Positions 8,542 through 16,391 of a stretch of 64,000 nucleotides of DNA are shown here, one piece after another. Location of the stretch: the NCBI GenBank assembly GCA_036847185.1, contig DAIUAM010000010.1:19348-83347 (forward strand). The letters are read 5' to 3'. Position numbers and translations under genes: made by a program. Source of the DNA: UBA4738 sp002413305. Lineage in GTDB: Bacteria > Actinomycetota > UBA4738. Position 1 is the first letter of the stretch. Each line of letters starts with the position of its first letter. The notes beneath the pieces were generated by a model, which searched no databases, was not told the DNA's origin, and saw only the letters and a program-made list of their open reading frames with translations.

Positions 8542-11031
8542 TTACGCGACCTGTTCGGCCGGCTCCTTGGCCGGTTCGAGCGCGAGCTTCAGCACCTCGT
8601 CGATCGTTTCGACCGGGTGGAACTGCATCTCTTCGCGCACCTGCTCGGGGACGTCCTCAAGGTCGCCTTCGTTCCGCTTCGGCAAAATGACCTCCTTGAG
8701 GCCCGCGCGGTGGGCGGCCAGCACCTTCTGCTTCAGCCCACCGATCGGCAGCACCCGCCCTTGCAGGGTGACCTCGCCGGTCATGCCCACCGTGCTCCTC
8801 ACCGGTCGCCCGGTGAGCAGGGAGGCGAGCGCGGTGGTCATCGTGATGCCCGCACTGGGGCCGTCCTTCGGTACCGCGCCCGCGGGCACGTGCACGTGGA
8901 AGGCGCCCTTCAGGCTCTGCGTCGGGATGCCCAGTTGTTCCGCGTGGCTCCGCACGAAGGACAGCGCGATCTGGACGGACTCCTTCATCACGTCGCCGAG
9001 TTGGCCGGTCAGGGTCAGCCCGTTGCCCGGGTGATCCTCGGTGTCCGTGCGCGTGGCCTCGATGAACAGGACATCCCCACCGGTGCCGGTGACGGCCAGT
9101 CCGGTCGCCACCCCGGGCACCGAGGTGCGTTCGGCCGCCTCGAAGAAGAACTTCTGCCGGCCGAGGTATCCACGGACGTCTGGGGCGTCGATCAGGATCT
9201 TCGCGACGGGAGCGGCCTCGCCCGGAGTGTCGGCGGCGTTGCCCAGAGCACCCAGCTCAGATGATGGCTCATTTTGAGCGGCCTCTTCGGGGAGCGGTTC
9301 CCCCTCCTCGCCAACCTCGCCCGCCGAGCCGACAGCCGTCCCGGCGGCCACCTTCGTGGCCACCTTCCGGAGCAGCTTGCCGATCTCGCGCTCGAGGTTC
9401 CGGACCCCTGCCTCGCGGGTGTAGTCGCCCACGATGACCTTCAGGGCTCCGTCGGTCAGTTCGACCTCCTCAGGCTGCAAGCCGTTGCGTTCGAGCTGCC
9501 GCCGCACCAGGTGGTGCCTGGCGATGGAGACCTTCTCGTCCTCGGTGTAGCCGTCGAGCCGGATGACCTCCATCCGGTCGAGCAACGCCCCGGGGATCGT
9601 CTCGGCGACGTTGCCGGTGGCGATGAACAGGACCTCGGAGAGGTCGAGGTCGACCTCCAGGTAGTGGTCGCGGAACGTGTGGTTCTGCGCCGGGTCGAGC
9701 ACCTCCAGCAGCGCTGAGCTCGGGTCGCCCCGCCAGTCCGCGCCGACCTTGTCGATCTCGTCGAGCATGAGCACCGGGTTCTTCGTCCCGGACTCCTTCA
9801 GCGCCCGCACGATCCGGCCGGGCAGCGCGCCGACGTAGGTCCGCCGGTGGCCGCGGATCTCGGCCTCGTCGTGGATCCCGCCCAGTGAGATGCGCCCGAA
9901 CTTCCGTCCCAGCGCCCGCGCCACGGACTCGCCCAGCGAGGTCTTGCCCACGCCCGGAGGCCCGACCAGCGTGAGGATCGCGCCGGACCCCCGCCCGGAG
10001 GAGACCTCGGCCAGGCCGCGTTCGGCCCGGAGCTTCCGCACCGCGAGGTACTCGATGATCCGGTCCTTGACGTCGCCCAAGCCCTCATGGTCCTCGTCGA
10101 GGATGCGGCGGGCCTCGGTGATGTCCAGGTTGTCGTCGGTCCGGACGTTCCACGGGATCTCGACCATCCAGTCGAGGTAGGTCCGGATCCAGCCGTATTC
10201 GGGCGACTGCTCGGACATGCGCTCCAGGCGGCCGAGCTCGCGTTCGGCCTCCTGCTTGGGGCCCTCGGGCATGCCGGCCTCTTCGATCTTCTTGCGGTAC
10301 TCGGCGATGACGCCCTCGCCCTCGTCGGACTCGCCGAGCTCCTTCTTGATGGCCTCGAGCTGCTGGCGAAGGATGTACTCGCGCTGGTTCTTCTGCATGC
10401 CCTCGGTGACCTCGCTCCGGATCTTGTCCTTGAGCGAGATCTCCGCGAGGGAGTCCTTGGCCCACCGGACGACCTTCTCCAAGCGCTGCTCCACGTCCAG
10501 CGCTTCCAGGACCTGCAGCTTCTGTTCGAACGAGAGGTCGGGGCTGTATCCGGCCATGTCGGCCAGCGCCCCGGGCTCGTCGATGCCCCGCAGGAACTCC
10601 GCGATCTGCGGCGCCCCCCGAAGCTCGAGGATGTTCTCCACGGTGGCCCGGTACTCGCGAGCCAACTCGTGCGCCCGGGCGCTTGCCTTGGCTGGGTCGA
10701 GCTGGGCTTCGAACTGCACCCACACGGCGTCCCCGGTCCCGGCCACCCCGGAGCCGATGGTGGCCCGGTGCAGGCCGCGGATGACCAGGGCCTCCGTTCC
10801 GCCGGGCGTCCGCCCCATCTCCTCGATGTGGGCGACCGTCCCGACCCGGGCGTACCGCCCGTTCTCGGCCCGCGGGACCAGCAGGAGGGTGTCGTCGGCC
10901 TGGTGAGCTGCGGAAACCGCCGCCTTCGCCTCGTCGGTCTCGAGCGTGACGGTCACCACCATGCCGGGCAGAACCACCCCTGTGGTCAGGGGCAGCAAAG
11001 GAAGGATCTTCGTATCAAGCTGTTCAGCCAC
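8542..11031 (-). CDS. lon: ATP-dependent Lon protease
   Basis: An 829-residue Lon. The GTG at 11031 follows GGGAGA by about 5 nt and gives the usual start LDTKILPLLPLTTGVVLPGM. Domains in order: substrate-binding N-terminal LON domain (about 1-200), coiled-coil region (about 205-300), AAA+ module with Walker A GPPGVGKTS (about 355) and Walker B PVLMLDEIDK, then the S16 protease with the catalytic Ser in KDGPSAGITM (about 723) and Lys in GGLKQKVLAAH (about 766). An unusual Ala/Glu/Gly-rich insert of about 40 residues separates the AAA lid from the protease domain. It degrades misfolded and regulatory proteins. A HAIR-like site upstream suggests HspR-type heat-shock control. Confidence 0.97.
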   Translation of the reverse strand: MAEQLDTKILPLLPLTTGVVLPGMVVTVTLETDEAKAAVSAAHQADDTLLLVPRAENGRYARVGTVAHIEEMGRTPGGTEALVIRGLHRATIGSGVAGTGDAVWVQFEAQLDPAKASARAHELAREYRATVENILELRGAPQIAEFLRGIDEPGALADMAGYSPDLSFEQKLQVLEALDVEQRLEKVVRWAKDSLAEISLKDKIRSEVTEGMQKNQREYILRQQLEAIKKELGESDEGEGVIAEYRKKIEEAGMPEGPKQEAERELGRLERMSEQSPEYGWIRTYLDWMVEIPWNVRTDDNLDITEARRILDEDHEGLGDVKDRIIEYLAVRKLRAERGLAEVSSGRGSGAILTLVGPPGVGKTSLGESVARALGRKFGRISLGGIHDEAEIRGHRRTYVGALPGRIVRALKESGTKNPVLMLDEIDKVGADWRGDPSSALLEVLDPAQNHTFRDHYLEVDLDLSEVLFIATGNVAETIPGALLDRMEVIRLDGYTEDEKVSIARHHLVRRQLERNGLQPEEVELTDGALKVIVGDYTREAGVRNLEREIGKLLRKVATKVAAGTAVGSAGEVGEEGEPLPEEAAQNEPSSELGALGNAADTPGEAAPVAKILIDAPDVRGYLGRQKFFFEAAERTSVPGVATGLAVTGTGGDVLFIEATRTDTEDHPGNGLTLTGQLGDVMKESVQIALSFVRSHAEQLGIPTQSLKGAFHVHVPAGAVPKDGPSAGITMTTALASLLTGRPVRSTVGMTGEVTLQGRVLPIGGLKQKVLAAHRAGLKEVILPKRNEGDLEDVPEQVREEMQFHPVETIDEVLKLALEPAKEPAEQVA

Positions 11032-11104
11032 GTCTGTCTCCCATCTCCGCATTCAGACCCGTTCAACAGGCAGCCTCGGGCCACTATTCCGCCTCAGGCC
11101 CAAA

Positions 11105-11125
11105 GTTGAGCGCGTGGCACTCAGA
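11105..11125 (-). promoter_or_regulatory. HAIR-like inverted repeat (putative HspR site) upstream of lon
   Basis: On the plus strand GTTGAGC-N7-ACTCAGA, whose inner arms TTGAG and CTCA match the HspR consensus CTTGAGT-N7-ACTCAAG (5 of 7 in each arm, exact 7-nt spacing). It lies about 75 bp upstream of the lon start. HspR is known to control lon, dnaK and clpB in Streptomyces; binding here is inferred. Confidence 0.5.
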
Positions 11126-11224
11126 CTCACCGTCAAGAGTCGGTCCATACGGCAGAATGAACCGATCGGGATTCACTGGAGATGAGGCTGGTGAACGAAT
11201 AGCTTGATCCGACTTCAGATGCGA

Positions 11225-12148
11225 TCAAGCCAAGAAGACCTCGTCGTTATGCCACTCGAAGAGATCCGGACTGGGGCGATCCTCAGGCCGAGGTGGTAGC
11301 CAGAGCGGCGAGTCCTCCATTGCGAAGTACTCCTCGCCGTTGTCGAACTCATCGCGAAGGCGGCGACTAGCTCGAAACTCGTAAGCCGGCGTGATCGTGA
11401 CATATCCAAGATCGAAAAGTCTGTGCACGTCCGAGCGCAGAAGCAGGCCATTTGAGACGAGGTTCCTACCGCCATCACTAACTGGGCGGATGTGCGCAGC
11501 TTGCAGGACGGGCAGCGCTTTCTCCTTCGTGACCGCACAGCGCCTCGAATACGCATCTGTGACGAGCATCCGGAATGCGCCCTGTCCCAAGCGCTGGCGC
11601 GCGAGAACAGGGTCCCCATACATCGGCGCGTCGGGCTCGGTCAGGTGCTCCCGAGCCCAGGCCATCTGTCGCGCGAGAAGCACCTGCTCCCACATCCGCT
11701 GTCCTATGCCCGACCCCAAGTCGTAGGACTTGCCTTGGACGATGTTCGGCCGCCAGTCGAGTGGCGCGGGGATCCAGTCCGACTCGGGGAGGAACCACGG
11801 GTCCTCGATGATCAGGCAGCCGACCGCAGGGTCCTCGTTCGGTCCTGGCCTCGGCTTGCGGTATCGCGTGACGCGAGCCCGCATCTCCCCGATGGTGGCC
11901 GCCCCGTTCTTCTGCTCGAACGCCTCCCATGTGAGCGAGAGCGGGAAGGTCGTCGACCACAGGTAGGTCCCGCCTCCGACGATCGCGTTGTCGGGGTAGT
12001 GGAGCTTGAACAGAAACGGCTCCCCAGTCTGGATCGCGCTGAACCGCCTCCCGCCGGACGGCTGCCAGAAGTTCACCTCGTCGAGTTCCGGCCGCGCGAG
12101 AAGGAAGCGGTACCACTCCCGGTCCGTCACCGCGACCCACGCACGCAT
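11225..12148 (-). CDS. HNH endonuclease with PUA/EVE-like N-terminal domain (COG3440-like)
   Basis: A 307-residue protein from ATG 12148, preceded by GGAGG. Residues about 1-130 (MRAWVAVTDREWYRFL..., VNFWQPSGGRRF, GEPFLFKLH, GGGTYLWS) look like a PUA/EVE-type fold that reads modified bases. The C-terminal half carries an HNH_2 nuclease: AAHIRPVSDGG (about 216-226) and NGLLLRSDVHRLFDLG (about 232-247). This layout is known in modification-dependent restriction enzymes such as EVE-HNH and McrA-like nucleases. No methyltransferase is adjacent, consistent with cutting modified foreign DNA. It sits beside a MazF-type toxin-antitoxin pair. The N-terminal fold is inferred from pattern, the HNH part is clear. 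Confidence 0.82.
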   Translation of the reverse strand: MRAWVAVTDREWYRFLLARPELDEVNFWQPSGGRRFSAIQTGEPFLFKLHYPDNAIVGGGTYLWSTTFPLSLTWEAFEQKNGAATIGEMRARVTRYRKPRPGPNEDPAVGCLIIEDPWFLPESDWIPAPLDWRPNIVQGKSYDLGSGIGQRMWEQVLLARQMAWAREHLTEPDAPMYGDPVLARQRLGQGAFRMLVTDAYSRRCAVTKEKALPVLQAAHIRPVSDGGRNLVSNGLLLRSDVHRLFDLGYVTITPAYEFRASRRLRDEFDNGEEYFAMEDSPLWLPPRPEDRPSPDLFEWHNDEVFLA

Positions 12149-12200
12149 TTCCGCCTCCAACTTGCTTGAACCGTCGTTGGCGGACTGTAATCGGGCGATC

Positions 12201-12329
12201 ATGAGCACACAAGACGCAGGAGGACTCCCCTTCGTTCGGTACCAGGACGGCGGTCGCGTGCATTTCGAGGACGACCAGACCCGCGACTTCGTCATCAGCC
12301 GGGTCGAATGGCCCGAGGGGCTCGAGTAG
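12201..12329 (+). CDS. Small hypothetical protein (42 aa)
   Basis: A 42-codon frame beginning MSTQDAGG and ending RVEWPEGLE, divergent from the HNH gene. The composition is protein-like and acidic, but no clear Shine-Dalgarno is present; a -10-like TGTAAT lies 9 nt before the ATG, compatible with a leaderless start. It could be a genuine microprotein or the remnant of a longer gene. Confidence 0.3.
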   Translation: MSTQDAGGLPFVRYQDGGRVHFEDDQTRDFVISRVEWPEGLE

Positions 12330-12399
12330 CAGGAACCGCCAGGACCATCTGATGTCGTACGACGGCTTATCCTTCACAGATAGCCATGGGAAGTGACAT

Positions 12400-12654
12400 A
12401 TGATGCTCGATATGGCCAGGAAGCAGGTGATCGTCCAGCTCGACGAGCGGCTCCTGCGGGAATTGGACCAGGAGGCGAGGGCCCGCGGGATCAACCGAAG
12501 CGAGCTGCTCCGACGCGCCGCGGCGGCGTACCTGGAGGCCTCGCGCGAAGCCGCGGACGAGCGGCAGATGATCGAGGCCTACCGCCGGAACCCCGAGGAC
12601 GAGGTGGACACGGCGCTGTACACCCGGCTGGCCATCGAGAACTGGCCGGACTAG
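12400..12654 (+). CDS. Ribbon-helix-helix antitoxin (MazE/CopG-like)
   Basis: An 84-residue protein. The first 45 residues fit the RHH fold: a beta strand KQVIVQLDERLL, then two helices with GINRSELLRRAAAAYLEA. The acidic tail (DERQMIEAYRRNPEDEVDTALYTRLAIENWPD) is the usual toxin-binding segment. GGGAAG precedes ATG 12400; ATG 12412 is an alternative start. Its stop codon directly abuts the toxin start, the standard order for a type II module. It should dimerise, bind its own promoter and neutralise the toxin. Confidence 0.85.
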   Translation: MMLDMARKQVIVQLDERLLRELDQEARARGINRSELLRRAAAAYLEASREAADERQMIEAYRRNPEDEVDTALYTRLAIENWPD

Positions 12655-12972
12655 GTGCGACGGGGCGAGGTCTTCTGGGGAGACCTCGGGCCGGACGGTC
12701 GCCGGCCCGTCGTCATCCTCACTCGGAGCGCGGCGATCGGCGTTCGAACCCGGCTGACGGTGGCGCCGGTCACCACGATCATCCGCGGCATCCGGTCCGA
12801 AGTCCCCGTGGGGCCCGAGGAGGGCCTCGCCCAGGATTCGGTGATCAGCTGCGACAACCTCGCGACTCTGGACAAGCGCGTCTTCGACCTGAACCCGGTC
12901 GGTCGGCTGGACACGGCGAAGCTCGCCCGCCTGGATGCCGCCCTACGGTTCGCGCTCGCAATCCGCTTCTGA
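12655..12972 (+). CDS. mazF: MazF/PemK-family mRNA interferase toxin
   Basis: A 105-residue toxin whose GTG start (12655) follows the antitoxin stop with no gap. The family pattern is clear: MRRGEVFWGDLGPDGRRPVVILTRSAA at the start (given here as the first strand and the RPVVIL strand), VAPVTTIIRGI, and a late SVISCDNLATLDK segment. PemK/MazF proteins cut single-stranded RNA at short motifs and slow growth when the antitoxin is degraded. Length is normal and no key segment is missing. Confidence 0.9.
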   Translation: MRRGEVFWGDLGPDGRRPVVILTRSAAIGVRTRLTVAPVTTIIRGIRSEVPVGPEEGLAQDSVISCDNLATLDKRVFDLNPVGRLDTAKLARLDAALRFALAIRF

Positions 12973-13111
12973 TCGTTCAGCTTGAAGGCACTGCCCGCCT
13001 GGGACTGGTTCGGGCGCTCGACAGGCGCGTATGGTGCCCACAGACCGGATCCGAACGCCGGCGCCCACCCCTTGACGGCTGACGGACGCGCGAACAGAGA
13101 GGAGCGTGGCC

Positions 13112-14449
13112 ATGGACCCCGCGTACACGCGTATCTCCGCGATCGATCCAGACGCCCGGAAGGAGGACATCGTCCGGTCCTACGTCGAGACCTATCCAAT
13201 GCTCATCGAGGCGGACCCGGACGCGTGGCGCGGCAAGTTCCGCAAGATGGCGGGCTCGCCATTCGCCTTCTACCGGGGCAGTGCCGCGCTCTTCTACCGC
13301 GACATCCAGGGCGGCGACGACGATCCCTTCCTGAACGACCGGACCAGCCGAGTGTGGATCCAGGGTGACCTGCACTGCGACAACTTCGGGACGTACATGA
13401 ACAGCGCCGGGGTTCTGGTGTTCGACGTCAACGACTTCGACGAGTCCTATGTGGGCGCGTTCACCTGGGACCTCAAGCGGCTGGCCGCGAGCCTTGCCCT
13501 GCTCGGCTATCAGAAGGCGCTCGCCGACGACGCCATCAGCCGGATGATCGAAACGGTGCTTCGGAGCTACGCCCGCCAGGTGCAACGGTTCGCCGCGGGC
13601 GAGACCGAGTCGGACTTCGCGCTCACGCTTGCCACGACCGACGGCATCCTCCGCGACATCCTGGGTGCGGCTCGGCTGCAGACGCGCCTGGCGATGCTGG
13701 AGCAGTTCACCACCATCGAGAGCTTCGACCGCCGGTTCGGCGGCTCGGACGGTTCGATGCACCGGCTCGACTCCACCACGCAAGCCGACGTCGACGACGC
13801 GTTCCAGGCCTATCTCGAAACCATCCCCGAATCGAAGCGGGATCGCCGCCTGAGCTACCGGGCGAAGGACACGGTGGGCCGTCGGGGCGTCGGGATCGGG
13901 AGCGCAGGGCTCCCCTCGTACAACGTCCTGCTCGAGGGACACACCCAGGCCCTGGAGAACGACATCATCGTGTACATGAAGCAGTCCATCCCAGCCGCGC
14001 CGAGACTCGCCGTCCCCGACGAACGTGTGCGCACGTACTTCCACGACGACGCGGAGCGCACGGTCATCTCCCAGCGGGCCTTGCAGGCGTACGCCGATCC
14101 GTGGCTCGGGAACACGACCCTGCACGGCGCCGGCTATCTGGTCGCCGAGGCCTCGCCCTATACCACCGACCTGGACTGGGGCGACCTCAACGACCTCGAC
14201 CAGATCCTGCAGCTGCTCACCTACCTGGGACAGGCCGTGGCCAAGATCCACTGCGTGTCGGACGTGGACAGCGACCAGACGCTAGTTCCGTTCTCGACCG
14301 ACCAGGCCATCGCGGAGGTGCTGGCGAGCCGAGAGGACGAGTTCGTCTCACACGTCGTCGCATTCGGACATGGGTACGGAGCCGTGGCGCGCCGCGACTA
14401 CGAGCTGTTCGTCGACGCCTTCCGCAACGGCACGATCGCCGGCCTGTGA
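13112..14449 (+). CDS. DUF2252 family protein
   Basis: A 445-residue protein; ATG 13112 is used and GTG 13106 is an equally good start, both following GAGAGGAG. It matches DUF2252: FRKMAGSPFAFYRG near residue 45, WIQGDLHCDNFGTY (about 82-95) and VFDVNDFDESYVG (about 103-115). The GDLHxxN and DxND motifs recall the catalytic loop and metal site of aminoglycoside-phosphotransferase-like kinases, suggesting a phosphotransferase fold, though the activity of DUF2252 is unknown. It stands alone between the toxin gene and the PPOX gene. Confidence 0.9.
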   Translation: MDPAYTRISAIDPDARKEDIVRSYVETYPMLIEADPDAWRGKFRKMAGSPFAFYRGSAALFYRDIQGGDDDPFLNDRTSRVWIQGDLHCDNFGTYMNSAGVLVFDVNDFDESYVGAFTWDLKRLAASLALLGYQKALADDAISRMIETVLRSYARQVQRFAAGETESDFALTLATTDGILRDILGAARLQTRLAMLEQFTTIESFDRRFGGSDGSMHRLDSTTQADVDDAFQAYLETIPESKRDRRLSYRAKDTVGRRGVGIGSAGLPSYNVLLEGHTQALENDIIVYMKQSIPAAPRLAVPDERVRTYFHDDAERTVISQRALQAYADPWLGNTTLHGAGYLVAEASPYTTDLDWGDLNDLDQILQLLTYLGQAVAKIHCVSDVDSDQTLVPFSTDQAIAEVLASREDEFVSHVVAFGHGYGAVARRDYELFVDAFRNGTIAGL

Positions 14450-14499
14450 TCTGGTCGATAGAGCGCCCGATGAGGGCAGCCTGTGAGGAACCCGCCTGC

Positions 14500-14505
14500 T
14501 AGCGT
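14500..14505 (+). promoter_or_regulatory. -10 box TAGCGT of a leaderless promoter
   Basis: TAGCGT ends 7 nt before GTG 14513, placing transcription start at or next to the start codon of the PPOX gene. Confidence 0.5.
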
Positions 14506-14512
14506 GGGGCGC

Positions 14513-14947
14513 GTGCCCACGATGACGCCCGACCAGGTCGAACAGCGCCTGCAGGGCGCGCACGTGGCGATCCTCTCCGTGTCTCGCTCCGACCGGGGCC
14601 CGGTCGCCGTCCCCGTCTGGTTCGAGTTCGCCGACGGCCGGTTCCGGATCGTCACCTCCCCCGACACGCTTCACGTCCGGCTGGTGCGGCGGACCGAACG
14701 GGCCACCATCACGGTCCACTCCGAACGCTACGGGGACGACGACATGCTCGAGTGGTACGTGATGGCCGAGGGACCGGCGGTGTTCACCGAGGGGGACATC
14801 GAACCGCTGGTTGGTCGCACCCGACGCCGGTACCACGGCGGCCCGCGGATCGACGAATGGCTGGACCGCCCGATCGATGCGACCGAGCGCGTGCTGGTCA
14901 TCGAGCCGCAGAGCCTCTCCGGCCACGAGTCGGCCGTGCAGCTCTAG
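14513..14947 (+). CDS. Pyridoxamine-5'-phosphate-oxidase-like (PPOX/F420) split-barrel protein
   Basis: A 144-residue protein. GTG 14513 is chosen for its position 7 nt after a -10 box; ATG 14522 is the alternative. The split-barrel pattern is visible: AHVAILSVSRSDRGPVAVPVWFEF (strands 1-2), RFRIVTSPDTLHVRLVRRTERATITVHSE (given as strands 3-5), and EGPAVFTEGD. Members bind FMN or F420 and reduce small molecules. The cofactor cannot be told from sequence, though other F420-linked genes are in the window. Confidence 0.78.
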   Translation: MPTMTPDQVEQRLQGAHVAILSVSRSDRGPVAVPVWFEFADGRFRIVTSPDTLHVRLVRRTERATITVHSERYGDDDMLEWYVMAEGPAVFTEGDIEPLVGRTRRRYHGGPRIDEWLDRPIDATERVLVIEPQSLSGHESAVQL

Positions 14948-15016
14948 CGAGTCCTTCGGGATCTCGGTATCCACGGCGAAGAGCCCGATTTGCCAGCAGA
15001 CGCGAGGGCTGTGCCC

Positions 15017-15060
15017 TTGACAAACGGCGGCCTCGCCTCCATATTTACCTAGCTACCTAG
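15017..15060 (+). promoter_or_regulatory. Sigma-A-type promoter with overlapping direct-repeat operator
   Basis: A perfect -35 TTGACA (15017-15022) is followed 18 nt later by ATATTT (15041-15046). Right after it are two exact copies of TACCTAG (15046-15052 and 15054-15060), 8 nt apart, where transcription should start. Such repeats beside a GntR gene suggest autorepression. Confidence 0.6.
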
Positions 15061-15084
15061 GGATATAGAGGAGGGAAGCCGCGC

Positions 15085-15477
15085 GTGATCCAGTTCCGGC
15101 TCGACCGCCGCTTGGGAGTCTCGACGTACCTCCAGATCGTCCACCAGGTCCGCCACGCCGTCCGGCTGGGGATCCTTCGCCCCGGCGACCAGCTCCCCAC
15201 CGTGAAGGAGGTCGTCGGCTCGCTGGCCATCAACCCGAACACCGTCCAGAAAGCGTACCGAGAGCTCGAGCACGACGGCCTGGTGGAGGGGCGGCCGGGT
15301 CTCGGGACGTTCGTCGCCCCCACGGCGGGCGGTCCACCGCCCAGCAGCCACGCCCTGCTCCGGCGCAGCCTGGAACGGTGGCTGCGGGGCGCGTTCGACG
15401 CGGGCCTGGACGCCGAGGACGTCCGGGCCCTGTTCGAGACCTCGATGCACGACCTTCAGAAGGAGGGAGTGGCATGA
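15085..15477 (+). CDS. GntR-family regulator, YtrA subfamily
   Basis: A 130-residue regulator from GTG 15085 after AGAGGAGGGAAG. It opens with the YtrA-type winged helix: FRLDRRLGVSTYLQIVHQVR, LGILRPGDQLPTVKEVV, INPNTVQKAYRELEHDGL and GRPGLGTFV. The effector domain is short (about 50 residues), as in YtrA proteins that control linked ABC transporters. Its stop overlaps the ATPase start (ATGA). It probably represses its own operon through the repeats at 15046-15060. Confidence 0.92.
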   Translation: MIQFRLDRRLGVSTYLQIVHQVRHAVRLGILRPGDQLPTVKEVVGSLAINPNTVQKAYRELEHDGLVEGRPGLGTFVAPTAGGPPPSSHALLRRSLERWLRGAFDAGLDAEDVRALFETSMHDLQKEGVA

Positions 15478-16391
15478 CTACCCCTGCCGCCCTGACCGCC
15501 ACCGCCCTCGGCAAGCGGTACCGCGGGCACTGGGGCCTCCGCGACTGCTCCCTGGAGATCCCGGCCGGACGCATCTCGGCCCTGGTCGGTCCGAACGGGG
15601 CGGGCAAGACGACCCTCCTCCACCTGGCCACCGGCCTCCTGGCCCCGACCGCCGGCACCATCGAGACGCTGGGCCGAACGCCGGGCGAGGACCCCGACCT
15701 CCTGCCCCGGATCGGCTTCATGGCCCAGGACGTCCCCCTGTACCGTTCGTTCCGGGTCCGGGAGATGCTGGAGTTCGGCCGGCGGACGAACCCCGGCCGG
15801 TGGGACGCTGAGCTCGCCCAGGGCCGGATGGACCGCGCGAGCATCGACCTCGACCAACGCGCCGGGACCCTCTCGGGCGGGCAGCGGGCACAGGTCGCCC
15901 TGGCCCTCGCCCTGGCCAAGCGCCCCGAGCTGCTCCTGCTGGACGAACCGCTGGCCGCCCTCGACCCGTTGGCCAGGAGGGAGTTCCTGAAGGCGCTCAT
16001 GGAGGGCGCGGTCGACGGCGAGGTGACCGTGGTCCTGTCGTCGCACCTCCTCACCGACCTGGAGCGGGTGTGCGACCACCTCGTCGTTCTCTCCGGAGGC
16101 AGGACCCAGGTGGCCGGCGACATCGAGGGCCTGCTGGAGGCCCATCGCGTCCTCACCGGTCCTCGCCGAGACGTCGATCGGATCGAGGGCGTGGCGGCCG
16201 TGGTCCAGCAGGCCACCACGGATCGCCAATCGACGCTGTTGGTTCGAACCGATGGGCCGATCATCGACCCCGCGTGGTCGGTCCACCGCGTCGACCTGGA
16301 GGAGCTCGTCCTCGGCTACCTCGGCCAGCCGAACGCGACGGCGCTCCCCGCTCCGAGGCTCGCCCGGACCGGGGCGGAGGTGTCCCGATGA
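15474..16391 (+). CDS. ABC transporter ATP-binding protein
   Basis: A 305-residue ATPase, ATG at 15474 overlapping the regulator stop. All nucleotide-binding motifs are present: Walker A GPNGAGKTT (about 41-49), Q-loop IGFMAQDVPL, signature LSGGQ (about 134), Walker B LLLLDEPLAALDP (about 152) and the switch His in SSHLL. It resembles YtrB/CcmA-type drug or antibiotic exporters. It pairs with the membrane protein encoded next. Substrate unknown; relatives respond to cell-envelope antibiotics. Confidence 0.93.
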   Translation: MTTPAALTATALGKRYRGHWGLRDCSLEIPAGRISALVGPNGAGKTTLLHLATGLLAPTAGTIETLGRTPGEDPDLLPRIGFMAQDVPLYRSFRVREMLEFGRRTNPGRWDAELAQGRMDRASIDLDQRAGTLSGGQRAQVALALALAKRPELLLLDEPLAALDPLARREFLKALMEGAVDGEVTVVLSSHLLTDLERVCDHLVVLSGGRTQVAGDIEGLLEAHRVLTGPRRDVDRIEGVAAVVQQATTDRQSTLLVRTDGPIIDPAWSVHRVDLEELVLGYLGQPNATALPAPRLARTGAEVSR

